Position numbers and translations under genes: made by a program. The notes below the pieces were generated by a model. That model was not told where the DNA came from, made no database searches, and saw nothing but the letters and a program-made list of their open reading frames with translations. Of a DNA stretch of 64,000 nt, positions 8,782-16,418 are shown piece by piece; position 1 is the first letter of the stretch; every line of letters starts with the position of its first letter. Where the stretch lies: positions 186,001 through 250,000 of the forward strand of contig NZ_AP024897.1 in NCBI RefSeq assembly GCF_024529975.1. Direction: 5' to 3'. Origin of the DNA: Vibrio quintilis (lineage in GTDB: Bacteria > Pseudomonadota > Gammaproteobacteria > Enterobacterales > Vibrionaceae).

Positions 8782-10254
8782 ATGGTGATCTCGAAAGAGA
8801 TTGGTGCATCTTCTGACGGCGCTCAATGGCAGTCCATCGACTGGAAATCCATTGAAGCACACGTATTGAAGCTTCAAATGCGTATCGCAAAAGCAACGAG
8901 AGAAAAGAAATACGGTAAGGTGAAGTCCTTACAGTGGCTCTTGACTCATTCTCGCTCAGCCAAGCTTCTTGCAGTTAAGCGAGTCTCTCAGAATAAAGGC
9001 AGTAAAACGCCTGGAATAGACGGTGTCACCTGGACCACAGATGCACGCCGTATGAAAGCAGTCAATCAACTGAGCCGCAAGGCTTACTCTGCAAAACCAC
9101 TTAAACGTATCTACATTCCCAAAAAGAACGGTAAGCTCAGGCCATTGGGTATTCCATGCATGATTGATAGAGCGCAACAAGCCCTCCATCTTCTAGCATT
9201 CGAACCAGTGTCCGAAACGCTTGCCGACCTCAATAGCTATGGGTTTAGGACAAATCGCAGCACGGCTGACGCCGTCAGTCAGTGTTTCAAATGTTTGGCT
9301 CTAAAGCGATCAGCGAAATGGGTTCTTGAGGGAGATATTAAGGCTTGCTTCGACAAAATCGGGCATCAATGGCTTATGGACAATATCACGGTAGATAAAC
9401 GTATGTTAGAGCAATGGTTAAAGTCTGGCTATGTGGATAAGGGTCTGTTCTATGATACCGATGAAGGTACACCTCAAGGTGGAATAATCTCTCCAACCTT
9501 GATGCTAATGACTCTCGCGGGAATAGAGCAACAAATAAAATCTACAGCCCTGAAAAAGGGGGCTAGAGCCAACTTTATCGGTTATGCGGATGATTTCGTG
9601 GTTACTTGCTCTTCAAAGGAAGTGCTAGTGAACGACATCAAACCGTTGGTAGCTGGCTTTTTGGCAGAAAGAGGGTTAGCCCTCTCCGAAGAGAAAACGA
9701 AGATCACTCATATTGATGATGGCTTTAACTTTCTAGGCTTCAATCACAGGAAGTACAAAGGCAAATTGCTCATCAAACCGAGCAAATCCAACACGCTGTT
9801 ATTCTTGAGAAATCTACGAGAACTCATTAAAAAGCACGCAACCATCCCTGTTAACGATCTTATCAAGTTGATAAATCCGAAACTCAGGGGATGGGCGAAT
9901 TACTATCGCCACTGTGTTGCTAAACAAATATTCGGGTATGTCGGCCACAAACTATTCCAAGCGCTATGGCACTGGGCAGTTAGGCGTCATCCAACCAAGT
10001 CCAAAGACTGGGTTGTTCATAAGTACTTTCTCAATCGTAAAGGCCAATGGCAATTTCACGGTTGGCAGAAAATCATGAACATGGACTGTCACTTCAATCT
10101 GTTCCAAATAGCGAAAGTGCCTATCGAAAGACACGTGAAAATTAGGAGTGCTGCTACCCCTTTTGACCCTCAATACCAAGAATACTTGGCGAAGAGAAAA
10201 CCCAAAAGGCTAGCTCGTAACTCTTGGAACGAACCTGCTTCGACTGCTTTATAA
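8782..10254 (+). CDS. ltrA: Group II intron-encoded reverse transcriptase/maturase
   Basis: 490 residues from an ATG preceded by an excellent ribosome binding site (AAGGAGG, 6-7 bases upstream); an in-frame GTG at 8623 lies in the intron's structural RNA and is less likely. Seen: an N-terminal intron maturase region, RT blocks with IPKKNGKLRPLGIPCMIDR, GDIKACFDKI and GTPQGGIISP, the catalytic YADD box in FIGYADDFVV, then a maturase domain X with LRGWANYYRHC. The protein ends soon after KIRSAATPFDPQYQEYLAKR. The HNH endonuclease (paired CxxC motifs) carried by many relatives is missing, so mobility would rely on an endonuclease-independent route. It should assist splicing and reverse transcription of its own intron. 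Confidence 0.93.
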   Translation: MVISKEIGASSDGAQWQSIDWKSIEAHVLKLQMRIAKATREKKYGKVKSLQWLLTHSRSAKLLAVKRVSQNKGSKTPGIDGVTWTTDARRMKAVNQLSRKAYSAKPLKRIYIPKKNGKLRPLGIPCMIDRAQQALHLLAFEPVSETLADLNSYGFRTNRSTADAVSQCFKCLALKRSAKWVLEGDIKACFDKIGHQWLMDNITVDKRMLEQWLKSGYVDKGLFYDTDEGTPQGGIISPTLMLMTLAGIEQQIKSTALKKGARANFIGYADDFVVTCSSKEVLVNDIKPLVAGFLAERGLALSEEKTKITHIDDGFNFLGFNHRKYKGKLLIKPSKSNTLLFLRNLRELIKKHATIPVNDLIKLINPKLRGWANYYRHCVAKQIFGYVGHKLFQALWHWAVRRHPTKSKDWVVHKYFLNRKGQWQFHGWQKIMNMDCHFNLFQIAKVPIERHVKIRSAATPFDPQYQEYLAKRKPKRLARNSWNEPASTAL

Positions 10255-10289
10255 GTTGCTGGGTATCAATGATGCCTTAGTGGAGGCTT

Positions 10290-10364
10290 GAGCCGTATGC
10301 AGTGAAAGTTGCACGTACGGTTCTTAGAGGGGCGGCACTTGGTAACAAGTGTCGTCTACTCGAC
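10290..10364 (+). ncRNA. Group II intron domains V and VI
   Basis: Domain V is the 34-nt hairpin at 10290-10323, opening GAGCCGTATGC and closing GCACGTACGGTTC with the typical AGTGAAAGTT segment between. Domain VI follows as a stem at about 10331-10355 (GGCGGCACTTG pairing with CAAGTGTCGTC around GTAA), then the 3' splice boundary. These are the catalytic core and the branch-point region of the ribozyme. Confidence 0.85.
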
Positions 10365-11569
10365 ACAACTATGTCACGCCCACCATCTCTCGAGCGTGAT
10401 CTCCCCATCTTTTTGACTGTTCGCCAATCAAACTTTGAATTATAGTAAATGACGTCATAACACAGACACTCAAACTCTTCATCTGTTAACTTATTCCAAT
10501 CAAGAGGCTGGCTAAATGTTGGTGTCAGACCATCTTCAAAAGAAGAGCTAATGGTGTTCATTGCTGATAAAAAGTTGACTGTTCGTGTATAAGGTGGGGT
10601 TGTAACATTAAATACAATTAACTTTGCCGTGTCAGTTTTAAATATGACAAATTCTCCAAATTCTGATGCTGTTAATTCAAAGGCAGTATTATCGTTCCAA
10701 AAGCTAGAAGGTTTTGTGCTGTTGAAAAAGTTGTAGTTTGAAGATGAGGCAAAAAAACCGCCATTCAGCTTGTCCAGCATATGAGGAAAGTAGCCTGTTT
10801 CATCTGAAGGTAGAACTTCATGAATACAGGCTATACCTTGGATCACTTCTCCCATAGGTACTTGAAGTGCTGCATTCTCGGAAAGAACCATTGCCTCAGA
10901 ATTGATCAGTAATAGGTTCGCAGGGATAATGGACAACCTTTCGTCATATCCGTTTCTTTTAAAAATTTCCTTTAAGTCAACCTCATTAGGCACAACCCAA
11001 CAATTTTGTGAATATAATATTTTTTTCTCAGTACATAAGTATTCTGCCGCATGCCAGTAACCATACCGATGAGCTGGCGCTCTGTTTTCCAATTCAATTC
11101 CATCTTCGTTTAACCCGCCATTAATCATATTTGCGTAATATAAATCGATCAAATCTGGAAAATGTAATGGAATTTCATAGATATCACATTCAAATTGTTG
11201 TCTTTTTTCAATGTAGCTAAACGCCTCATCTTCATCTATATATTCATTTGAAGAAAGTATGCAAACAAATTCAAAAATTAGTGCTGATAACTTAGCGTGA
11301 TCGAATTCCTGTACGGTAATTTCATACCCCCCACCTGATTTTGTATTTCTGATTTCACTGCAATTAAAAGAGTTAGCCAGCTTTTCAAATACATATGAAG
11401 CTTCCATATAACAAAAGGCTACATCTAGCATGGTACGGCTTGAGGGAGTTGAAACCTTGATAACAACTTGTTCATAGCCGTCAACTAGATCTATAAACGC
11501 TTCAGGAGGTAGTCTTTCAAGGTAAGTATCTCTAATACTGACAGTGGTTGTTCTGGTAAGAACGTCCAT
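10365..11569 (-). pseudogene. Mrr-like restriction nuclease, 5' part, interrupted by the group II intron
   Basis: First ~401 codons of a protein that would be 501 residues if uninterrupted. The N-terminal ~375 residues are unfamiliar. Near the end comes LDWNKLTDEEFECLCYDVI (conserved Glu helix) and then GRSRSRDGGRDIVV, the Asp-bearing strand of a PD-(D/E)XK nuclease of the Mrr type. The QCK element is on the far side of the intron (7904-8204). In the present state translation runs about 28 codons into antisense intron sequence and stops at 10277, giving a 430-residue product without the catalytic lysine. It is the first gene of the minus-strand operon with the GHKL and receiver genes. The role as effector nuclease of the island is inferred. 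Confidence 0.8.
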
Positions 11570-11934
11570 AATATCAACCGCTTCTCTCGGATTTAATGTT
11601 AATTATATAATTAAGTTTATGATTTAAATAAAATTTTAACTGTTACTCTACCACTAGACCAAGTCATCTTACAAAAGAATGTCTGAATTTTTATATTCAA
11701 TATAGAAAATTGGCTTAGAATATTTTGATTGCTGTGGATGGGTAACCTTGAACATTTGCTTTAGCTTACCTCCAGACTCTCCCGCATCAGCTCAACCAAA
11801 ACCCCCAGTTTTTTCCACCTGCGTATTCAGCGGAAAATCGATATTTACCTACAGATGGTTATCTGAATACAATAATATCCAAAAATCCAATATTTAAGGC
11901 AAAATAGATACTATTATATCCAATTGCGGTTCCC
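11570..11934. other. AT-rich intergenic region with a decayed MocR fragment
   Basis: No intact gene. 11761-11850 holds a degraded 3' end of a MocR-type gene (listed separately). The rest is AT-rich and contains ATATCC twice just upstream of the HipB-like gene, too little to call an operator. Confidence 0.5.
11761..11850 (-). pseudogene. Decayed 3' end of a MocR-type regulator gene (third copy)
   Basis: Read on the minus strand this gives VNIDFPLNTQVEK, then a one-base frame change, then LGVLVELMRESLEVS and a stop. It aligns with the C-terminus of the intact MocR protein at 15006-16397 (VNIGYPLNEEVEKELEAW...WESLETVEVS). It is a short, frameshifted remnant. Confidence 0.6.
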
Positions 11935-12228
11935 ATGAGCCGATTCTTATTACTTGATGACCATGATGTTCAGCAGGCTTTTGCTGCCCATCTCAGCCGC
12001 TTGCGTGAGCAGGAAAAACTGTCACGTAATGCGCTTGCGGAACGGAGTTGTTTGCCTGCCGCAACGATTAAAAAATTTGAGCTGACCGGGCAGATTTCTT
12101 TTCGCCAGCTTCTGTTGTTGTGGCAGTCGTTGGATAGTCTTGAGCGTCTGTTTGCGTTAACTCAAAATACGCCAGATGAAAAAGCGATGCCGGAAACGAT
12201 TGAAGAGGTGCTAAAAGTCAGTTTTTAG
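11935..12228 (+). CDS. HipB-like helix-turn-helix protein, orphan antitoxin-like
   Basis: 97 residues with an XRE-type helix-turn-helix at about residues 20-60 (LSRNALAERSCLPAATIKKF). A C-terminal segment of the kind seen in HipB-like antitoxins encoded next to HipA kinases follows (ISFRQLLLLWQSLDSLERL). Such proteins bind operators at their own promoter and normally neutralise a HipA toxin. No hipA gene follows; the gene instead runs convergently into a broken MocR 3' end, with 4 bp of overlap. The 3' third of this gene is duplicated at 14890-15009. The family assignment is reasonable; antitoxin activity is inference. Confidence 0.7.
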   Translation: MSRFLLLDDHDVQQAFAAHLSRLREQEKLSRNALAERSCLPAATIKKFELTGQISFRQLLLLWQSLDSLERLFALTQNTPDEKAMPETIEEVLKVSF

Positions 12229-12440
12229 TTCATATCCGTTTCCAAACTCTCCCAAACCTGCTTAACCCACACCTCAAGCTCCCTCTCCACTTCTTCATTC
12301 AACGGATAACCGATATTGACCCGCAGGCAGTCGCGGTAGCGATCTGAAGTGGTGAACAGTGGGCCGGTGATGTAATAGTGGCCCTGCTGTTTGGCCCGTT
12401 GTGCCATGTGATGTGCATCGAGACCGGGGATTTGCAGTCA
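12225..12440 (-). pseudogene. Duplicated 3' fragment of a MocR-type regulator gene
   Basis: About 70 codons that closely match the C-terminus of the intact MocR-like gene (15006-16397), including GHYYITGPLFTTSDRYRDCL and VNIGYPLNEEVERELEVW. The DNA similarity to 15008-15222 is strong and then ends abruptly at about 12440, after GATTTGCAG. There is no promoter or start. With the HipB-like gene it forms a copy of the same convergent junction found at 15006. Confidence 0.85.
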
Positions 12441-12798
12441 ACGCCCCAGTCTGTTTTTGAAGGTGTAGAAACAGATAAGGAAATTACTATCAGTTATGTC
12501 ATTTAATAAAGACCAAATTTGGGGATGAGTATCGACTTAACGTACTGAGTCACTAATAAAAGATAGACTTGAAACGTATTGATAAATAAAATGAGCTCAT
12601 CGCAAATATGAAACTAAAATCAGATGCATTGGGTGGCGCAGTGAGTCATCAGAACTTCATTTCATCTCCATGGTTAAAATGGTTATCAGTACGTTGAAAT
12701 TAGCTATGAGAAGTTATCTGAAATCAATGGCTGTTAGAATTCCAAAAGGTAAAAGAATAAGTTTTTTAATTAATTGTCATTTTAAAGGATTATTAAAT
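12441..12798. other. Leader region of the type VI effector cassette
   Basis: There is no convincing gene. Bases 12526-12618 resemble the 100 bp just before hcp (14152-14252): shared blocks include atcg-ttaac, ctgag, aataaa-ga-tagac, tattg-taaataaaatg and atatga-a. An open frame from 12670 reaches the effector but lacks a ribosome binding site, so I do not count it as coding. Confidence 0.5.
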
Positions 12799-13494
12799 AT
12801 GTTTACTTTTTCTCCTAAGCTACTTCAGCTTTTACAAGTATTGAAAAAGTCCTCTTTTGAAAATAACATTCCTTATATGTATGTAGATTCAGTTGGTAAA
12901 ATTACAGTAGGTGTCGGTCACAACCTTGATGCATATAAGGACAAACTAGAATTAAAGTTTGTAGTTAAACGATTGACTCGTCATCATGTGAGAGGAGGAG
13001 ATACAGGTATATCTGTTAAAGATAAAACCTGCTTGGGTAAAGCTGCTACAGCAGATCAAATTAACAATGATTATAATTTTCTTACGAAGCATATTGGCTT
13101 GAAAAAATATAATCCGGAAAATCTCAGAAAATATACAACTTTAGAATTATCTCAGGATTCAATTGATAAGCTATTTTTAGCAGATCTCAAAATTGCAGCA
13201 GCGGTAGCAATGCGAGAATTTGGTTCAGAAAATTTCAGAAAATACCCAATCCAATGTCAGGCAGCACTCATCGACATTGCCTTTAATGTCGGTAATTTTT
13301 CCAGCTTTCGTAATACATTTGTTCCAGCGATTAAAGGAACAGGAAAATATAAAAATATGTCAATGAGTGAGCGATGGAAAATAGCCTCACAAAGTTGCAG
13401 GCGTGGTCAAGTAAGCTCAGAACGAAACAATCAGGTTGTAAAATGGCTTAAAAAAGGCTCTGAACTGTGCCAAAAGAATGTATCCGAACAATAA
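12799..13494 (+). CDS. T4-lysozyme-like muramidase, probable type VI secretion effector
   Basis: 231 residues. Near the N-terminus, FENNIPYMYVD followed by ITVGVGHNL reproduces the T4 lysozyme catalytic triad with identical spacing: E21, D30 (9 later) and T36 (6 later), then GVGH. Downstream, QCQAALIDIAFNVGNFSSF matches the conserved helical core of phage-type lysozymes, and an insertion of about 40 residues separates the lobes. Lysozymes of this family cleave the MurNAc-GlcNAc bond of peptidoglycan. There is no signal peptide, no holin and no phage genes nearby; instead a signal-peptide protein and Hcp follow. Delivery by the type VI system is therefore the best explanation. Start chosen at 12799 (AAGGA 9 bases upstream); an upstream in-frame ATG at 12670 has no ribosome binding site. 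Confidence 0.8.
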   Translation: MFTFSPKLLQLLQVLKKSSFENNIPYMYVDSVGKITVGVGHNLDAYKDKLELKFVVKRLTRHHVRGGDTGISVKDKTCLGKAATADQINNDYNFLTKHIGLKKYNPENLRKYTTLELSQDSIDKLFLADLKIAAAVAMREFGSENFRKYPIQCQAALIDIAFNVGNFSSFRNTFVPAIKGTGKYKNMSMSERWKIASQSCRRGQVSSERNNQVVKWLKKGSELCQKNVSEQ

Positions 13495-13520
13495 TATAAT
13501 AGAGATAAGGTATTTGAATC

Positions 13521-14039
13521 ATGAAGTTAAAATATATAATATTAGCATTTACAATAATCACGACCGGCAATGTATTCATCTGTCAAGCACAAAATTATCA
13601 GCCTCTTGATAAATTACAAGGTATCTATAAATATTCCTTTCCTAATGCATTGATTAATAATACTCAGTATACTTCTGAAAATCACTTCATGCTCATGCGA
13701 ACCTCACCAGATACTGCTTATTTTGAAACACATTTAGAATGGGCGAATGGACATCAGTGTGATTTATCAGGGATTGCTAAAGTAAAATCACCACGGGTAT
13801 TAACCTATACAACATCTTCAATTATGGAGAAAATATGTACGTTCAATATTAACCTGGAGAAAGATAAATTTATTTTTCATGATAGTAATGGCGCATGCAG
13901 ATTAATATCGTGTGGTTCCAGAGGTATGCTTGATGATGTTGAATTTAAATATAATACGCAAAGAAAAATATCACCTGAAATAGTAAAAAAATCAGCTGAT
14001 TTTAAGCGCGCTATAAGTGAATATAAAAGAAGTAACTGA
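13521..14039 (+). CDS. Periplasmic protein, candidate immunity protein for the lysozyme effector
   Basis: 172 residues with a Sec signal peptide (MKLKYIILAFTII..., likely cleaved after about residue 23, QA|QN). The mature part has four cysteines in GHQCDLSG, EKICTF and GACRLISCGSRG, enough for two disulfides. I do not recognise the family. The position, 26 bp after a peptidoglycan-cleaving effector that lacks a signal peptide, and the periplasmic location are what is expected of a cognate immunity protein that protects the cell from sibling attack. Function is inferred from context only. Base composition is strikingly AT-rich, like the effector and hcp. Confidence 0.65.
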   Translation: MKLKYIILAFTIITTGNVFICQAQNYQPLDKLQGIYKYSFPNALINNTQYTSENHFMLMRTSPDTAYFETHLEWANGHQCDLSGIAKVKSPRVLTYTTSSIMEKICTFNINLEKDKFIFHDSNGACRLISCGSRGMLDDVEFKYNTQRKISPEIVKKSADFKRAISEYKRSN

Positions 14040-14151
14040 TACTTGAAGATAGGGAATATACTATAAATGTTTAATTTGTCATTTTCATCATTTCTGGTGA
14101 TTCCTGATTTTATTGATAATTCACCCATATAATATATACATGAATGTTGAA

Positions 14152-14252
14152 GTAGATATCGGTTTAACCTGAGGCATCTCAATAAAGAATAGACATAATA
14201 ATTATTGGTAAATAAAATGCTATTATTTCTTCAATTATGAGATTAGAAACAT
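14152..14252 (+). promoter_or_regulatory. hcp leader, partly duplicated upstream of the effector
   Basis: About 100 bp directly upstream of hcp resembles 12526-12618, which lies before the effector gene (roughly 70% by eye with small gaps). The shared segment could hold regulatory sequence common to both transcripts, or mark an old hcp duplication whose coding part was lost. I found no clear sigma-54 -24/-12 element. Confidence 0.4.
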
Positions 14253-14747
14253 ATGGCTCACGTGGCGTATATTACTATTAACGGCGAAAAACAGGGCATG
14301 ATTTCCAGTGGCTGCAACACAAAAGATTCTATGGGGAATAAACATCAGGAAAACCATGCGGATGAGATTACAGTTTTAGCTTGTGATCACTTGATGGCAA
14401 AAGACTCTCAACAACAAGGTAAGACACATACCCCACTTCACATTACAAAAAATATCGATAAAGCCTCACCTCTTCTTGCGACTGCCTTTGCCAAACAGGA
14501 ACATTTGGATTGCACTATTAATTTCTACCGTACAAATGAGCAAGGCTATAATGAGAAGTTCTACTCTATAGAATTAAAAAAAGCATTGATTTCCTCGCTT
14601 AACTTCTCTCTTCCCCATACAGTACACTCTCATGGTGATGAAATGTATGAAGAGCTTGAACTAAGTTACAAAGAAATCATCTGGAACCATAATGTCTCAG
14701 GTACAATGGGCTACGACAACTGGGATCAAGGCGGCTGGTTAGAATAG
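14253..14747 (+). CDS. hcp: Type VI secretion tube protein Hcp
   Basis: Hcp hexamers stack into the inner tube of the type VI apparatus and can carry small effectors in their lumen. 164 residues with family features: AYITINGEKQG at the N-terminus, an HADEITVLACDH strand, HTPLHITKNIDKASPLL in the middle and LELSYKEIIW near the C-terminus. It follows the effector and immunity genes in the same direction after a 213-bp leader, away from any main type VI cluster, so it is an auxiliary (orphan) hcp. A weak inverted repeat (ccctcatc/gatgaggg, 14793-14823) follows and may end the transcript. Confidence 0.92.
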   Translation: MAHVAYITINGEKQGMISSGCNTKDSMGNKHQENHADEITVLACDHLMAKDSQQQGKTHTPLHITKNIDKASPLLATAFAKQEHLDCTINFYRTNEQGYNEKFYSIELKKALISSLNFSLPHTVHSHGDEMYEELELSYKEIIWNHNVSGTMGYDNWDQGGWLE

Positions 14748-14889
14748 TCCCTTTGGGATAGGTTGTTGGGATTATCTTTATGAATCAATCGTCCCTCATC
14801 GTTGAATAGCCAGTGATGAGGGGAACTTTCTACTCAGGTGTATAAGTTGTTAAACTTCCCGTAAAACCATAAACCTGCATGAAACCCAT

Positions 14890-15009
14890 AGACTTTTTCC
14901 GCCTGCTGCCCCGCGACACTATGTTGAACGCTTGTTTTCTTTAACCCAACACACGCCGGATGACAAAATGCCGGAAACCATCGAAGAAGTACTGCAACAA
15001 GAACTCTAA
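14890..15009 (+). pseudogene. Duplicated 3' fragment of the HipB-like gene
   Basis: From 14926 the frame reads ERLFSLTQHTPDDKMPETIE followed by EVLQQEL and a stop. It is nearly the same as the end of the HipB-like protein at 11935-12228 (ERLFALTQNTPDEKAMPETIE). Upstream, 14890-14925 keeps only a frameshifted trace of the preceding part. There is no start. Its end overlaps the stop of the intact MocR gene by 4 bp, mirroring the junction at 12225. Confidence 0.75.
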
Positions 15010-16397
15010 CTTACCTCAACCGTTTCCAAACTTTCCCATACCAATCCAACCCACGCTTCAAGCTCTTTCTCCACTTCTTCATTCAGCGGATAACCGATAT
15101 TGACCCGCAGGCAGTCGCGGTAGCGATCTGAGGTGGTGAACAGTGGGCCGGTGATGAAATAGTGGCCTTGCTGTTTGGCCCGTTTTGCCATGTGATGTGC
15201 ATCGAAGCCGGGGATTTGCAGCCACAGCACTAAACCACCGTCCGGGCGGGTGATGCGGGTTTTTGCAGGCAGATGCGTGTTGAAATAATTCAGGTAATGC
15301 TGTTTGTTGAGCGTGAGCTGGGCGCGGGCCTGTTTCAGGTGTCGCGCATAGTGGCCGCTGGTGATGAAATCGGCGATCGCCTGCTGGATCAGTGTTGGCA
15401 CACCCTGACAACGCTTCACATAGTCAGCGATATAACGGCCGGGGTGGCACCAGCCGAGCCGGTATGCCGGGGAAAGACTTTTTGAGACTGCCCCACACCA
15501 TAAAACGTAACCCTGCTGATCAAAATATGCCGCCGGCAGGGGCGGCTGACCGGACTGATGCGACAGCTCCAGATAGACATCATCTTCAATCACCGGCACC
15601 CGGTACTGATTTGCCAGCTGTGCCAGCCGCTGCTTTTGCGCCACAGACAGTGTGATGCCCTGCGGGTTCATGAACGTGGTGCTGAACAGCCCGGCTTTGA
15701 CGGTGCCGGTTTGCAGGAGCCGCTCAAACTGATCCAGATCGATGCCGTCTTGCGTGGTCGGGATTTCCACAATCGGCCGCTCCATTTGCGATAACAGCTC
15801 AAGCAGGCCAAGAAAGCAGGGCGAATTCACTGCAACCGCATCGCCGGGCCGGGTACTGACTTCCAGCGCAGTTTTCACCGCATCAATACAACCATGCGTG
15901 ATCACCAGTTCATCACTGCTGAACACAAATCCGCTCTGACTGAAATGCGCCGCCAGAGTGCTCAGCAACTCAGGTTCGCCCTGTGTTTCCGGATACGATG
16001 AAATCCGTTTTCTCTGCCGGGTGATGGCCCGGCGGAAACACTGATTCAGCTGTTGGTTCACCGCGTCAGTGACAAACAGCTGGGACGTACCGATAGAGCC
16101 GGTCGGCGTATGAGATTTGGGCAGATAAGCATGCGGATGTGCCAGCTGGCTGGTAAATGGCTGCCATTGCGGCTGACTGGCCTGACCGGCCGGGGAAGCG
16201 ACAAAAAAACCAGCCTGCGGGCGGGAAACCAGCCAGCCCTGAGAAGCCAGCTCATCATAACAACTGACCGCAGTGGACACACTGATTCCGTGTTGCCCGG
16301 CAAAGCGCCGCAGTGACAGCATTTTCTCTCCGGCCGGGAGTTTGCCGGACTGAATGTCATCAATGATTTTGTCTGCAAGCTGCTGATATTTCGCCAT
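15006..16397 (-). CDS. MocR-family regulator (GntR helix-turn-helix fused to aminotransferase-like domain)
   Basis: 463 residues. The N-terminal winged helix-turn-helix spans about 1-70 (GEKMLSLRRFAGQHGISVST, then VSCYDELASQGWLVSRPQAGFF). A class I aminotransferase fold follows, with the PLP-lysine region LWCGAVSKSLSPAYRLGW. MocR proteins use PLP-dependent sensing to control transport or amino-acid/vitamin genes. It is divergent from an EamA exporter gene with 114 bp between, so that exporter is the likely target. Two direct repeats in that gap are candidate operators. Its 3' end is duplicated twice upstream (11761 and 12225). Confidence 0.9.
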   Translation of the reverse strand: MAKYQQLADKIIDDIQSGKLPAGEKMLSLRRFAGQHGISVSTAVSCYDELASQGWLVSRPQAGFFVASPAGQASQPQWQPFTSQLAHPHAYLPKSHTPTGSIGTSQLFVTDAVNQQLNQCFRRAITRQRKRISSYPETQGEPELLSTLAAHFSQSGFVFSSDELVITHGCIDAVKTALEVSTRPGDAVAVNSPCFLGLLELLSQMERPIVEIPTTQDGIDLDQFERLLQTGTVKAGLFSTTFMNPQGITLSVAQKQRLAQLANQYRVPVIEDDVYLELSHQSGQPPLPAAYFDQQGYVLWCGAVSKSLSPAYRLGWCHPGRYIADYVKRCQGVPTLIQQAIADFITSGHYARHLKQARAQLTLNKQHYLNYFNTHLPAKTRITRPDGGLVLWLQIPGFDAHHMAKRAKQQGHYFITGPLFTTSDRYRDCLRVNIGYPLNEEVEKELEAWVGLVWESLETVEVS

Positions 16398-16418
16398 TCA
16401 CCGGCCTCACGAATTGAA

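Larger units (their letters stand above)
8205..10364 (+). mobile_element. Group II intron, complete, inserted antisense in the nuclease gene
   Basis: A 2160-bp retroelement. The 5' boundary GTGCG is at 8205-8209 and the 3' boundary is AC at 10363-10364, fitting the GUGYG...AY rule. It has a reverse transcriptase/maturase ORF inside and a domain V/VI hairpin pair at the 3' end. The boundaries are supported independently: excising exactly these bases rebuilds a continuous 502-codon host frame (1506 nt). The intron reads on the plus strand while the host gene reads on the minus strand, so it cannot be spliced from the host mRNA. There is no target duplication, as expected for retrohoming. Confidence 0.9.

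Noticed and set aside
12670..12798. N-terminal extension of the lysozyme-like effector
   Set aside because: No ribosome binding site, and residues before 12799 do not resemble the lysozyme fold or a known secretion signal.
12799..14747. Prophage remnant based on the lysozyme-like gene
   Set aside because: No holin, spanin, integrase or structural gene is nearby; the Hcp gene and signal-peptide neighbour fit a type VI cassette better.
15079..16378. Several overlapping frames on both strands within the MocR gene
   Set aside because: G+C-rich coding DNA creates these shadows; only the MocR frame has recognisable domains.
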